Notes: a model not told the origin generated them from the sequence alone. A stretch of DNA of 45,500 nt from Peptoniphilus stercorisuis (GCF_017874395.1 NZ_JAGGLJ010000014.1:1-45500), one strand, 5' to 3'; shown: positions 7,084-15,091, numbered from the stretch's first letter. Translations and numbers: made by a program.

Positions 7084-9663
7084 ATGGATTTTGAAAAATT
7101 CACACAAAAATCAATAGAGGCAGTTCAAGCTGCACAAAATATTGCAATGTCAAATGGCAACCCACAATTAGAAGATATACATTTAAATAAGGCATTGCTT
7201 CAAGATAAAGATGGGCTTATTCCAAAGGTATTAAGATATATGGGAGTAAGTGTTGAGATGATTCAAAAGGATATAGATGATGAAATCTCAAAACTTCCTA
7301 AGCAACAAGGGGGAAGTACCTATTCATCAAGAGAATTTACAATGGCTCTTGATTCTGCAATGAAATATGCAACTCAATTTGGAGATGATTATGTTTCAGT
7401 AGAGCATTTATATATGGCTCTTCTTGCACAAAAGGGAACTAAATCAGAAAGTGTTTTTAAAAAATTTCATTTAAGTATGGAAGGATTTTTAGAATCACTT
7501 AAAAAAATTCGTGGAAATCAACATGTTAGAACAGACAATCCAGAAGATACCTATGATGCATTATCTAAATATGGTAGGGACTTAACAAAAGAAGCTCGTG
7601 CTGGAAAAATGGATCCTGTAATAGGTAGAGATGATGAAATAAGAAATGTAATTAGAATTTTATCAAGAAGAACTAAAAATAATCCTGTTTTAATTGGTGA
7701 GCCAGGTGTAGGTAAGACTGCAATAGTAGAAGGTCTTGCTCAAAGGATTATCAATGGAGATGTTCCAGAAGGACTGAAAAATAAAACTATCTTCTCTCTT
7801 GATATGGGTGCTCTTGTAGCAGGAGCAAAGTATAGAGGAGAGTTTGAAGAAAGACTTAAAGCTGTACTTTCTGAAGTTGAAAAATCTGATGGAGAAATTT
7901 TATTATTTATAGATGAAATTCACAATATTGTAGGAGCAGGAAAGACAGAAGGTGCAATGGATGCATCAAATCTTTTAAAACCAATGCTTGCAAGAGGAGA
8001 ACTTCATGCAATAGGAGCTACAACTCTTGATGAATATAGAAAATATATTGAAAAAGATCCAGCTCTTGAAAGAAGATTTCAAAAGGTTTTAATCTCTGAA
8101 CCAAATGTTGAAGATACTATTTCAATATTAAGAGGTCTAAAGGGAAAATATGAAATATATCATGGAATTAGAATTGCAGATTCTGCAGTAATTGCAGCAG
8201 CAACACTTTCTGATAGATATATCTCAGATAGATTTTTACCAGATAAGGCAATAGATTTAATGGATGAATCCTGTGCAATGCTTAGGACTGAAATAGATTC
8301 TATGCCTACAGAAATAGATGAAGTAAGAAGAAAAATCTTACAACTTGAAATTGAAAGAGAAGCCCTTAAAAAAGAAAAAGATGAAGCTTCTAAAAAACGT
8401 CTTAATGTACTTGAGGAAGAACTTTCAGAAGAAAAATCAAGTTTTGATTCTTTAAAGGCAAAATGGGAATCAGAGAAAAAAGATCTTGATAAAGTAAAAG
8501 ATATTAAAAAAGAAATTGAAAGAGTAAATCATGAAATAGAAGAAGCTGAAAGAAATTATAATCTTGAAAAATTATCACAACTTAAATATGGAGAACTTCC
8601 AAAACTTGAAGAAGAACTAAAAAATGCTGAAGAAACAACAAAAGATGAAAATTCAATGGTAAAAGAAGAAGTTACTGATGAAGAAATTGCAGAGGTTGTA
8701 TCTCGTTGGACAAAAATTCCAGTAGATAAATTAAATGAATCTCAAAGAGATAAACTTTTAAATCTATCAAGTATTCTTCATGAAAGAGTAATAGGTCAAG
8801 ACGAGGCAGTAGAAGCTGTATCAGACGCTGTTCTTCGTGCAAGAGCAGGACTAAAAAGTGAGAATAGACCAATTGGTTCATTTATATTTTTAGGACCTAC
8901 AGGAGTAGGTAAAACAGAAACAGCAAAGGCTCTTACAGAATCACTATTTGATGATGAGAGAAATATGATAAGAATTGATATGTCTGAATATATGGAAAAA
9001 CATTCAGTATCAAGACTTGTTGGATCTCCTCCAGGATATGTTGGATATGATGAAGGTGGACAACTTACAGAAGCAGTAAGAAGAAAACCCTACTCTGTAA
9101 TACTTTTTGATGAAATAGAAAAAGCTCACCCTGATGTATTTAATATACTTCTACAAGTCCTTGATGATGGTAGGCTTACAGACAATCAAGGAAGAACAGT
9201 AGATTTTAAAAATACAGTAATTATTATGACATCAAATATTGGTTCATCTTATTTAATAGAGGGAATTGGAGCAGATGGAAATATTACTTTAGATGCAAGA
9301 GAACATGTAAATTCTGAAATGAAACTTAGATTTAGACCAGAGTTTTTAAATAGAGTTGATGAAATTGTAATGTTTAAACCTCTTGCAAGAGATGAAATAT
9401 TTAAGATTATTAAAGTAAATATAAAAGATATTGAAAATAGATTGTCAGATAGAAATATTAAAGTAGAGGCAACAGAAGATGCATTAAATCTAATATTAAA
9501 TAAATCTTATAATGTTCAATATGGTGCAAGACCAGTTAAGAGATTTATTCAATCAACAGTAGAAACTGATATTTCTAAGATGATTATTAGATCAATTGTA
9601 GAAGATGGAGATACTATTTTAATAGATGCAAAAGACAATGAACTTGTTATTTTAAAGAAATAA
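7084..9663 (+). CDS. clpB: ATP-dependent chaperone / disaggregase ClpB
   Basis: An 859-residue Hsp100 disaggregase that forms hexamers in the cytoplasm and extracts polypeptides from aggregates with DnaK. Visible parts are a Clp N domain (1-145), a first AAA+ module with Walker A GEPGVGKT at 205-212 and [12 protein letters not shown] Walker B, a charged coiled-coil middle domain (about 400-535) that separates ClpB from ClpC/ClpA, and a second AAA+ module with GPTGVGKT near 604-611 and the [15 protein letters not shown] sensor region. There is no IGF/IGL ClpP-binding loop that I can recognise, in keeping with a disaggregase. The length is normal for the family (about 860). It is second in the CtsR-regulated operon. 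Confidence 0.97.
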   Translation: MDFEKFTQKSIEAVQAAQNIAMSNGNPQLEDIHLNKALLQDKDGLIPKVLRYMGVSVEMIQKDIDDEISKLPKQQGGSTYSSREFTMALDSAMKYATQFGDDYVSVEHLYMALLAQKGTKSESVFKKFHLSMEGFLESLKKIRGNQHVRTDNPEDTYDALSKYGRDLTKEARAGKMDPVIGRDDEIRNVIRILSRRTKNNPVLIGEPGVGKTAIVEGLAQRIINGDVPEGLKNKTIFSLDMGALVAGAKYRGEFEERLKAVLSEVEKSDGEILLFIDEIHNIVGAGKTEGAMDASNLLKPMLARGELHAIGATTLDEYRKYIEKDPALERRFQKVLISEPNVEDTISILRGLKGKYEIYHGIRIADSAVIAAATLSDRYISDRFLPDKAIDLMDESCAMLRTEIDSMPTEIDEVRRKILQLEIEREALKKEKDEASKKRLNVLEEELSEEKSSFDSLKAKWESEKKDLDKVKDIKKEIERVNHEIEEAERNYNLEKLSQLKYGELPKLEEELKNAEETTKDENSMVKEEVTDEEIAEVVSRWTKIPVDKLNESQRDKLLNLSSILHERVIGQDEAVEAVSDAVLRARAGLKSENRPIGSFIFLGPTGVGKTETAKALTESLFDDERNMIRIDMSEYMEKHSVSRLVGSPPGYVGYDEGGQLTEAVRRKPYSVILFDEIEKAHPDVFNILLQVLDDGRLTDNQGRTVDFKNTVIIMTSNIGSSYLIEGIGADGNITLDAREHVNSEMKLRFRPEFLNRVDEIVMFKPLARDEIFKIIKVNIKDIENRLSDRNIKVEATEDALNLILNKSYNVQYGARPVKRFIQSTVETDISKMIIRSIVEDGDTILIDAKDNELVILKK

Positions 9664-9670
9664 TTAATTA

Positions 9671-9698
9671 GGCTGCTAGAAATAGCAGTCTTTTTTTT
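9671..9698 (+). terminator. terminator of the dnaJ-clpB operon
   Basis: An 8-bp stem GGCTGCTA/TAGCAGTC closes a GAAA tetraloop and is followed by eight T. Confidence 0.9.
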
Positions 9699-9754
9699 AA
9701 ATATATATAAATGGGTAAGACTTAATTATAGGAAGTTTTAGAAAGGAGTATATT

Positions 9755-10261
9755 ATGAGTAAAATAGCAATAATAGCAACAGATTATGTAGAAGATATTG
9801 AACTTAGTTCTCCAAGAGATGCTCTAAATAAAGAAGGGCATGAAACTTTTATAGTAGGAACAGAAAAAGGAGTAAAAATAAAGGGGAAAAAAGGCGAGAC
9901 CTTTGTGGCTGATTATGGAATAGATGAAGTATCTGAAAAAGATTTTGATGCTATTTTAATTCCAGGTGGATTTTCACCAGATATATTAAGAGCAAGGGAA
10001 GAATTTGTAAAATTTGTAAGAAATTTTTTATTATATAATAAGCCAACTTTTGCAATATGCCATGGAGCGCAAATCTTTATACAAACAGGACTTACAAAGG
10101 GTAGAAAAATGACAGCTTATCTATCTATCCAACAAGATTTATATTATGCAGGTGCAATTGTAGAAGATAAATCAGTAGTAATAGACAATAATCTTATTAC
10201 AAGTAGAACTCCTGCAGATTTAGAGGATTTTAATAGAGAAATAGTAAATATTTTAAAGTGA
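9755..10261 (+). CDS. DJ-1/PfpI family protein
   Basis: A 168-residue class I glutamine-amidotransferase-like protein of the PfpI/YhbO/YraA group, linked in the family to protein or nucleotide deglycation and stress survival. The nucleophile elbow is AICHGAQ with Cys102 and His103. The conserved acidic partner is Glu14 in DYVEDIE. The GGFSPD segment at 71-76 is typical. AAAGGAG is 7 bases before the ATG. It is monocistronic between two strong terminators, just after the chaperone operon. The precise substrate is not deducible. Confidence 0.9.
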   Translation: MSKIAIIATDYVEDIELSSPRDALNKEGHETFIVGTEKGVKIKGKKGETFVADYGIDEVSEKDFDAILIPGGFSPDILRAREEFVKFVRNFLLYNKPTFAICHGAQIFIQTGLTKGRKMTAYLSIQQDLYYAGAIVEDKSVVIDNNLITSRTPADLEDFNREIVNILK

Positions 10262-10265
10262 AAAA

Positions 10266-10289
10266 AGACTGCTAGGCAGTCTTTTTTTA
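10266..10289. terminator. bidirectional terminator between pfpI-like and nitroreductase genes
   Basis: The stem AGACTGC/GCAGTCT with a TAG loop is flanked by A-run and T-run, so it can stop both convergent genes. Confidence 0.85.
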
Positions 10290-10292
10290 GTA

Positions 10293-10811
10293 TTAATATT
10301 TATTGTAGTGAATTTTTGGTGATGGATCAAAATCAACTCTTTTTCTGATTTTATCATTGCCATAACCAACAGGAATCATACAAAGAGTGCTCATATTCTT
10401 TGGAAGATTAAAAAGTTCTCTTGCAAATTGTTGAATTTCAACACCATCTTTAGTAGTTCCTTCTTTTAGATTAGCCCAAGATGTATTTAATCCTGCTTCT
10501 TGAGCAAGTAATTGGAAATAACTTGCAGCAATAGAGCATTCTTCAACCCAAGTTTCAGAAAGATCCCTATCTGCCATAATGATAATTACAGCAGGTGCAT
10601 CTGCAATGTATTTCGTTCCAAAAGTTTCAATATTTGATAAAGTATTTAGAGTTTCTTGATCTTCAACTATAACAAATTGAACAGGACGAGCGTTTCCATA
10701 AGAAGGTCCCATTAAAGAGTATTTAAGTAACTCTTCAAGTAGTTCATGATCTACCTTATCTTCTTTGAATTTTCTAACACTTCTTCTACTGTTAATGATT
10801 TCTTTTAACAA
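10293..10811 (-). CDS. nitroreductase family flavoprotein
   Basis: A 172-residue FMN-dependent nitroreductase-fold protein. The N-terminal INSRRSVRKF (residues 6-15) is the FMN phosphate-binding signature. The SYGNARPVQFVIV segment and the C-terminal PVGYGNDKIRKR are typical of small, single-domain members that use NAD(P)H to reduce nitro compounds or quinones. The start codon is TTG at 10811, with GAGGTGAT 4 bases upstream on the minus strand; no ATG fits better. It is divergent from the radical SAM gene and convergent with the PfpI-like gene. The electron acceptor is unknown. Confidence 0.88.
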   Translation of the reverse strand: MLKEIINSRRSVRKFKEDKVDHELLEELLKYSLMGPSYGNARPVQFVIVEDQETLNTLSNIETFGTKYIADAPAVIIIMADRDLSETWVEECSIAASYFQLLAQEAGLNTSWANLKEGTTKDGVEIQQFARELFNLPKNMSTLCMIPVGYGNDKIRKRVDFDPSPKIHYNKY

Positions 10812-10895
10812 TTAAATCACCTCAAGATAATTGTACCATAATCAAATAAATTTTGATAAAATATATTAAAAGTAAAAATAGAAAAGAGTAATAAA

Positions 10896-11825
10896 ATGGA
10901 AAAATTTATAGAGTATGAAAATTGTAATATATGTCCAAGAAATTGTAATATAAATAGATATAAAAGTGTAGGATATTGTAAAATGCCAGCACAATTATAT
11001 GCATCAAGAGCATCAATTCATATGTGGGAAGAGCCACCTATATCAGGAGAAAATGGTTCTGGTACAGTATTTTTTACAGGATGCAACTTAAAGTGTATAT
11101 ATTGTCAAAATTATGAAATAGCACTTGGAAGTTATGGAGAAGAAATAAATTCAGAAAAACTTGCAGATATTTATTTAAACTTACAAAAAAACAATGTCCA
11201 CAATATAAATCTTGTAACGCCAAGTCACTATATTCCAACTATTAGAAAATCTTTAATAATTGCAAAAAAAATGGGACTAAATATTCCAGTAGTATATAAT
11301 ACATCTTCCTATGATAATGTAGATAGTTTAAAAACTTTAAGGGGACTTGTAGATATTTATCTTGCAGATTTTAAATATTTTAATGATGATATTTCAAAAA
11401 AATACTCTAATGCAAAAGACTATGTAGAAGTTGCAAAAAGTGCAATTAAAGAAATGTATAATCAAGTTGGAATAAATCAATTTGATGAAAATGAAATGAT
11501 GAAAAGTGGAGTAATAGTAAGACATTTAATGCTTCCAGATCACTTAGAAGATAGTAAAAAAATAGTTAAATATTTATATTCTGAATATAAAGATAATATT
11601 TATTTAAGTTTAATGAATCAATTTACCCCAGTTAGAAAAGTAAAATATGAAAATTTAAATAAAAAAATTAGTATAAAAGACTATGATAAATTAATAGATT
11701 ATGCGATTTCTTTAGGTGTTGAAAATGCCTTTATTCAAGAAGGTGACACAGTAGATGAGAGTTTTATTCCAAGTTTTAATCTATCAGGGATAAAAGATAA
11801 TAAAATATTGAAAAGTAATGATTAA
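10896..11825 (+). CDS. radical SAM protein, PflX-like (COG1313 type)
   Basis: A 309-residue radical SAM protein. The SAM-binding [4Fe-4S] motif is C63-x3-C67-x2-C70 (GCNLKCIYCQN). An N-terminal Cys cluster (C10, C13, C17, C28) is compatible with a second metal site, as in the PflX-type relatives of pyruvate-formate-lyase activase. Family members resemble glycyl-radical activases, but no glycyl-radical enzyme gene is nearby, so the target is unknown. A GAAAAGAG ribosome site precedes the ATG. The C-terminal part (QFTPVRK) is also conserved in that family as I know it. No terminator is seen directly after the stop. Confidence 0.85.
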   Translation: MEKFIEYENCNICPRNCNINRYKSVGYCKMPAQLYASRASIHMWEEPPISGENGSGTVFFTGCNLKCIYCQNYEIALGSYGEEINSEKLADIYLNLQKNNVHNINLVTPSHYIPTIRKSLIIAKKMGLNIPVVYNTSSYDNVDSLKTLRGLVDIYLADFKYFNDDISKKYSNAKDYVEVAKSAIKEMYNQVGINQFDENEMMKSGVIVRHLMLPDHLEDSKKIVKYLYSEYKDNIYLSLMNQFTPVRKVKYENLNKKISIKDYDKLIDYAISLGVENAFIQEGDTVDESFIPSFNLSGIKDNKILKSND

Positions 11826-11996
11826 AATTCATAAAATTAGATTAAATTAATATATATTCTTACTAGAAAATGATTTCACAAAACTTTCATAAATAATTTT
11901 AAAAAATAATTAGGGCTAGTAAATGGCTTAAAATGGCTAAAAATATAGTAAATTATAAATATTACAGAAAAAACTCTAAAAATAAACTTTAAAAAG
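11826..11996. other. AT-rich intergenic stretch with a short tandem repeat
   Basis: No coding signal or terminator is seen after the radical SAM gene. The only structure noticed is a near-direct repeat (AATGGCTTAAAATGGCTAAA, 11923-11942). Confidence 0.4.
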
Positions 11997-12025
11997 TTGC
12001 ACAAATGAGGAAAACGTGGTACTAT
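11997..12025 (+). promoter_or_regulatory. promoter of a candidate plus-strand small RNA
   Basis: TTGCAC (11997-12002), a 17-base spacer and TACTAT (12020-12025) with an extended TG form a sigma-A type promoter with no reading frame after it. The -10 matches 4 of 6 consensus positions. Confidence 0.55.
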
Positions 12026-12031
12026 GTAGTT

Positions 12032-12114
12032 GTGAATATTTCCACGAAAGTGGATATTCTTCAATCATCTTTTTTCTTCCCAGCTATACATAAAAAGAGC
12101 CTTAGGCTCTTTTT
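12032..12114 (+). ncRNA. candidate small RNA, plus strand
   Basis: An approximately 83-nt transcript is predicted from the promoter at 11997-12025 to the terminator at 12092-12114. It would fold into a 5' hairpin (GAATAT and CCAC arms with a GAAA loop, 12034-12059, with a TT bulge) and then expose a pyrimidine-rich single-stranded stretch (CTTTTTTCTTCCC, around 12069-12081), before the terminator stem. The TCTTCCC part could pair with purine-rich ribosome binding sites, as in trans-acting riboregulators. No ORF of useful size is present. I do not recognise it as a named family; both 5' end and function are inferred. Confidence 0.45.
12092..12114. terminator. strong bidirectional terminator
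   Basis: A perfect 10-bp stem AAAAAGAGCC/GGCTCTTTTT has a 3-base loop. It ends the candidate plus-strand RNA. Confidence 0.85.
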
Positions 12115-12133
12115 ACGTTTTATACGTTTTTTC

Positions 12134-12165
12134 AAAGGACCTAAATTTAATTTAGGTCCTTTTTA
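12134..12165. terminator. bidirectional terminator
   Basis: A perfect 13-bp stem (AAAGGACCTAAAT with its complement, TTA loop) is flanked by T-runs on both strands. It separates the two convergent candidate RNA genes. Confidence 0.8.
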
Positions 12166-12180
12166 TTGCAAAAATATATA

Positions 12181-12210
12181 AAAAAAAGCGACTACATAGT
12201 AGTCGCTTTT
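12181..12210 (-). terminator. terminator of the candidate minus-strand RNA
   Basis: A perfect 12-bp stem AAAAGCGACTAC/GTAGTCGCTTTT with an ATA loop is followed by a T-run on the minus strand. Confidence 0.85.
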
Positions 12211-12252
12211 TAGATGTTCTAGTCGTCCACTACTAGAACACCCCAAGGGTTG
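12181..12252 (-). ncRNA. candidate small RNA, minus strand
   Basis: An approximately 72-nt RNA is predicted from a near-ideal promoter (12259-12287) to the terminator. Its 5' end carries CCCUUGGGG. Then comes a perfect 9-bp hairpin (TGTTCTAGT/ACTAGAACA in DNA, 12215-12240) with an 8-base loop AGUGGACG, a short UCUAAA linker and the terminator stem. No start codon with a frame of any length is present. It begins right after the stop of the S-component gene, but has its own promoter overlapping that gene's last codon. I do not recognise the family. An alternative is a terminator-proximal remnant of the upstream mRNA. Confidence 0.5.
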
Positions 12253-12258
12253 AACTTC

Positions 12259-12287
12259 ATTATAATATTTATTTAGATAAAAATCAA
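12259..12287 (-). promoter_or_regulatory. promoter of the candidate minus-strand small RNA
   Basis: On the minus strand: TTGATT (12287-12282), exactly 17 bases, then a perfect TATAAT (12264-12259). The -35 overlaps the stop codon of the S-component gene. Confidence 0.7.
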
Positions 12288-12859
12288 CTATAAATTTCTT
12301 TAAATCCTCTAGAATTTACGATTTTTGAAACTATTAAAATAGCAAATAATTTATCAAAATAATCTGTTATAAATTGTATTAAAAAAACAGACATTATATC
12401 ATTTACACCAATTGCTCTTAAAATCTGAACAAAATAAGAAGATCCAGAACTAGTTACAGTTCCAAAAAGTTTAGCAGATATAAAGGAACTTACAAGACAT
12501 ATTGGAATTGCAACTATAAAGTTTAATAGTATTTTCTCTTTTAATGTTCCTGTTTTAAGTTTTGGAATTATACCTGAAAAATATCCAAGTAAAATTTGAG
12601 CTGGTGAAAAATAAAAAGAATATATATCAAAGGACATTCCATTTATTGTAGCGCTTAAAAGCCCAGCTAAGGCACCGTATTTTGGACCAAGTACAAATCC
12701 TATAAGAACAGTTCCAAGACCATCTAAATATAGGGGAAGACGAAGCCCAAGGGCAATAAACCCTCCAACTATATTTATAGCCATTGCAATTGAAATAATA
12801 GTGATTTTTTTTGTATTGTTTAAATTTTTAATATAAATCACTCCTTGCAAAAATTTCAT
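12284..12859 (-). CDS. ECF transporter S-component, probable queuosine/queuine-precursor uptake
   Basis: An up to 191-residue membrane protein with about five to six hydrophobic helices and the S-component layout of energy-coupling-factor vitamin transporters (GLRLPLYLDGLGTVLIGFVLGPKYGALAGLLSATING). It would use a shared EcfA-A'-T module encoded elsewhere. The gene overlaps the nucleoside hydrolase and lies downstream of a preQ1 riboswitch, so its substrate is probably queuosine, queuine or a related deazaguanine. Start choice is difficult: ATG at 12859 has only a weak ribosome site, while a good AAGGAG lies inside codons 5-7. That site would serve an ATT start at 12832, giving a protein nine residues shorter. 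The coordinates keep the ATG. Confidence 0.75.
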   Translation of the reverse strand: MKFLQGVIYIKNLNNTKKITIISIAMAINIVGGFIALGLRLPLYLDGLGTVLIGFVLGPKYGALAGLLSATINGMSFDIYSFYFSPAQILLGYFSGIIPKLKTGTLKEKILLNFIVAIPICLVSSFISAKLFGTVTSSGSSYFVQILRAIGVNDIMSVFLIQFITDYFDKLFAILIVSKIVNSRGFKEIYS

Positions 12860-13781
12860 CTCTATGATCTTTAAAAAGTCTTGAGAGAAATTCTTTCATG
12901 GCAGTTTCATTATCTACATCTGTATATAAAATTACATTTTTTTTCTTTTTATAAAAATCATATTCATCAACTATAAGTTGTCCCATAGCTTGACTACTAA
13001 GAGCAACTTCGCAGTAATATTCTTTTTTTTCAAACAAATCTTCTCTAAGATCTGCAATAAATGTAAGTGGATCATTTATAACACAGCCAATAATATCTTC
13101 ATATTCATAGTGAAAATCCATATAAAAATTAGTAATTGATTCTATAAAATCTGCTCTTTTTTTATTAAGATGTTTTAAGTAAGAAAGCATATTTGGTGTA
13201 AATAGAAACTTTCTAGTAACATCAAGAGGAAGGATTTTAACCATTCCAGGATAATTTTTAATTACATAATCAGCAGCATCTGGATCTACCCAGAAGTTAA
13301 ATTCTGCAACAGGCGAGCAGTTGCCATGACTTTTAAAGGCTCCTCCCATACAAATTAGTTCAACATTTTTAAAAGTTTCTCTATCTTTTTTTAAAGCAGT
13401 TGCAATATTTGTAAGAGGTCCTAATGCAAAAATCTTAATGTTTTTTTCTTTATTTAGACTATTTAATATAAAATCTACTGCATTTTTTTGTGGTGGGATA
13501 TAATTATAGACAAGATTTGAATTTCCTAGCCCATCCTCCCCATGAGTTTCTTTAGCAGTTACAAGTTCCCTAACAAGTGGAACTTCTTCACCAATGTACA
13601 GAGGAATGGAAGTTTGTTCAAAATTAAGTAATTTAAGCGCATTTTTATAACATAATGTTGCTTCAACATTTCCTGATACTAGAGTGATTCCAAGAATATC
13701 ATACTCAGGGCTATTAATCGCAAGACTAAGTGCAAGAGTATCGTCAATTCCAGGGTCACAGTCAATTATTATTTTTTTCAT
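12828..13781 (-). CDS. nucleoside hydrolase, IunH family, probable queuosine hydrolase (QueK-like)
   Basis: A 317-residue N-ribohydrolase that cleaves a nucleoside to base and ribose in the cytoplasm. The Ca-binding DCDPGIDD motif is at 7-14; HGEDGLG, the AEFNFWVDPDAA block and INDPLTF complete the family signature. Members cannot be assigned a substrate by motif alone. Here the context decides: the mRNA leader carries a preQ1-I riboswitch and the next gene encodes an ECF S-component. This matches the queuosine-salvage enzyme QueK known from Clostridioides difficile, which releases queuine from queuosine. An alternative is general purine/pyrimidine nucleoside salvage. The ATG is preceded by AAGGAGG, which can be hidden in a riboswitch hairpin. 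Confidence 0.85.
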   Translation of the reverse strand: MKKIIIDCDPGIDDTLALSLAINSPEYDILGITLVSGNVEATLCYKNALKLLNFEQTSIPLYIGEEVPLVRELVTAKETHGEDGLGNSNLVYNYIPPQKNAVDFILNSLNKEKNIKIFALGPLTNIATALKKDRETFKNVELICMGGAFKSHGNCSPVAEFNFWVDPDAADYVIKNYPGMVKILPLDVTRKFLFTPNMLSYLKHLNKKRADFIESITNFYMDFHYEYEDIIGCVINDPLTFIADLREDLFEKKEYYCEVALSSQAMGQLIVDEYDFYKKKKNVILYTDVDNETAMKEFLSRLFKDHRDEIFARSDLY

Positions 13782-13787
13782 ATAATA

Positions 13788-13866
13788 CCTCCTTAAATAA
13801 GGAGAACTTTAAGTAAAAAACATCAATCATAGTTTTTTATACTTGGAGTTCTCGAACAAGTCCTAA
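13788..13866 (-). promoter_or_regulatory. preQ1-I riboswitch with translational expression platform
   Basis: The aptamer (about 13864-13828, minus strand) has P1 ACUUG/CAAGU, the loop UUCGAGAACUC and the A-rich tail AUAAAAAACUA. That tail is identical to the one in the Bacillus subtilis queC aptamer as I know it, and the loop shares UUC-x-AG. Downstream, CTCCTT (13804-13799) can pair with AAGGAG (13794-13789), hiding the ribosome site. AGTTCTC (13808-13802), which overlaps that arm, is perfectly complementary to GAGAACT (13853-13847) inside the aptamer. Ligand binding should therefore free AGTTCTCC to sequester the ribosome site (OFF switch), while the unbound RNA pairs the aptamer loop and leaves the site open. 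Confidence 0.85.
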
Positions 13867-13901
13867 TCATAAAGTTTAGATTTAAGATTAATGCAAGTGC
13901 T

Positions 13902-13930
13902 ATTTTAACACTTTATTTAAATTCTTACAA
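13902..13930 (-). promoter_or_regulatory. promoter of the queuosine-salvage unit
   Basis: On the minus strand: TTGTAA (13930-13925), a 17-base spacer, then TAAAAT (13907-13902) with an extended TG. It starts two bases beyond the T-run of the birA terminator. Confidence 0.7.
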
Positions 13931-13931
13931 G

Positions 13932-13960
13932 AAAAAAAGCACCTCTTTTAAGAAGTGCTT
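13932..13960 (-). terminator. terminator of birA
   Basis: On the minus strand: stem AAGCAC-TTCTT paired with AAGAG-GTGCTT (one mismatch) and seven T. It overlaps the birA stop codon. Confidence 0.8.
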
Positions 13961-14948
13961 AGAATTCACCTTTAACAGAAACTTCGCCACTTAATAAGGT
14001 CATTATCTCCTTATTTTCAAGTTCTACAACTAAGTTTCCTTTATCATTTATATCTATTGCTTTTGCTTCGTATTTTACGCCGTTTTTTTCAAAGGATACT
14101 TGCCTACCAAGAAGTAGGGAATTATCTTTATAAATTTTTAAAACTTCTTCATCACTTAAATTATAATAAGAATCATAAAATTCATTTATAATTTCAGCAG
14201 CCATTTCATTTCTAAGTAAAGAGGATTCCTTATCCTTTAGAAGTGAACCTGCAATGGCTTTTAAATCTTTTCCAAAATCTTTATCTTTAGTTTTGAAGTT
14301 TAGTCCAATTCCAACTATTACTGATTTAATTTCATGTGATTCAAAATCAGCATCGGCTTCTGATAAAATACCGCAGATTTTTTTATGGTTTAAGAATATA
14401 TCATTAACCCATTTAATTTCTGGATTTTTATTAGTTTTATTTTTTATAGCATTTACAACTGCAACAGCAGCTTTTACTGTAATAAGATCAAAGGCATTGA
14501 AGTTAAATCTTTCATCAGGAAATAGTACAATTGAAATATAAATTCCAGTGCCCTTAGGAGATGCAAAGCTTTTTCCAGTACGGCCACGTCCCATAGTTTG
14601 TTCATCTGAAATTAAAATTGTAAAGTTTTTAAGATTTTCACTGTATAAAAGTCTTTTTGCTTCAGTATTAGTAGAATCAATACTATCATATACAATAATA
14701 TCGCTATTTTTTAATTCATCTCTTAAATTAAATAAAACTCCATATTTAGAAATTTTATCGCAACTATCATCTAATTTATATCCCTTATTAGTAGAGCTAT
14801 TTATAATAAAGCCCTCATCTTTTAAAGAGTTTACAGCTTTCCAAATAGCAGTTCTTGAAAGGTTAAGTTCTGTAGCAAGATCTTCACCAGAGATAAATTT
14901 ATCTCGATTTTCTTCAAGTTTTTTTAATATAATTTCCTTAGTACTCAA
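13959..14948 (-). CDS. birA: biotin operon repressor / biotin-[acetyl-CoA-carboxylase] ligase BirA
   Basis: A 329-residue bifunctional protein. The N-terminal winged HTH (about 1-60, LSRTAIWKAVNSLKDEGF) binds biotin operators. The catalytic domain has the biotinoyl-AMP motif GRGRTGKSFASPKGTGIYIS and KWVNDIF, and a C-terminal SH3-like domain follows. It attaches biotin to carboxylase carrier domains and senses biotin for repression. I prefer TTG at 14948 as start: GAGGTG lies 6 bases upstream of it on the minus strand, and the in-frame GTG at 14957 is itself part of that ribosome site. It is monocistronic; no biotin synthesis gene is nearby. Confidence 0.92.
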   Translation of the reverse strand: MSTKEIILKKLEENRDKFISGEDLATELNLSRTAIWKAVNSLKDEGFIINSSTNKGYKLDDSCDKISKYGVLFNLRDELKNSDIIVYDSIDSTNTEAKRLLYSENLKNFTILISDEQTMGRGRTGKSFASPKGTGIYISIVLFPDERFNFNAFDLITVKAAVAVVNAIKNKTNKNPEIKWVNDIFLNHKKICGILSEADADFESHEIKSVIVGIGLNFKTKDKDFGKDLKAIAGSLLKDKESSLLRNEMAAEIINEFYDSYYNLSDEEVLKIYKDNSLLLGRQVSFEKNGVKYEAKAIDINDKGNLVVELENKEIMTLLSGEVSVKGEF

Positions 14949-15062
14949 TGTTTTCACCTCTTCTTAAATATTCTACTATATATTAAAATAATAGTAAACA
15001 TAGTGTAAAATTAAAGTTGATAGTTAAAGTAATATGTTGTAGAATATATAAGGACCATAATA

Positions 15063-15091
15063 TTGACAAATTATTAAAAAAAATGTAAAAT
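15063..15091 (+). promoter_or_regulatory. promoter of the tRNA-Ser / SRP RNA transcript
   Basis: A perfect TTGACA (15063-15068), a 17-base spacer and TAAAAT (15086-15091) preceded by TG lie 16 bases before the tRNA. Confidence 0.9.

Noticed and set aside
11876-12064. 62-codon minus-strand frame across the intergenic region
   Set aside because: No ribosome site, AT-rich random-looking composition, and it crosses the promoter and hairpin of the plus-strand RNA unit.
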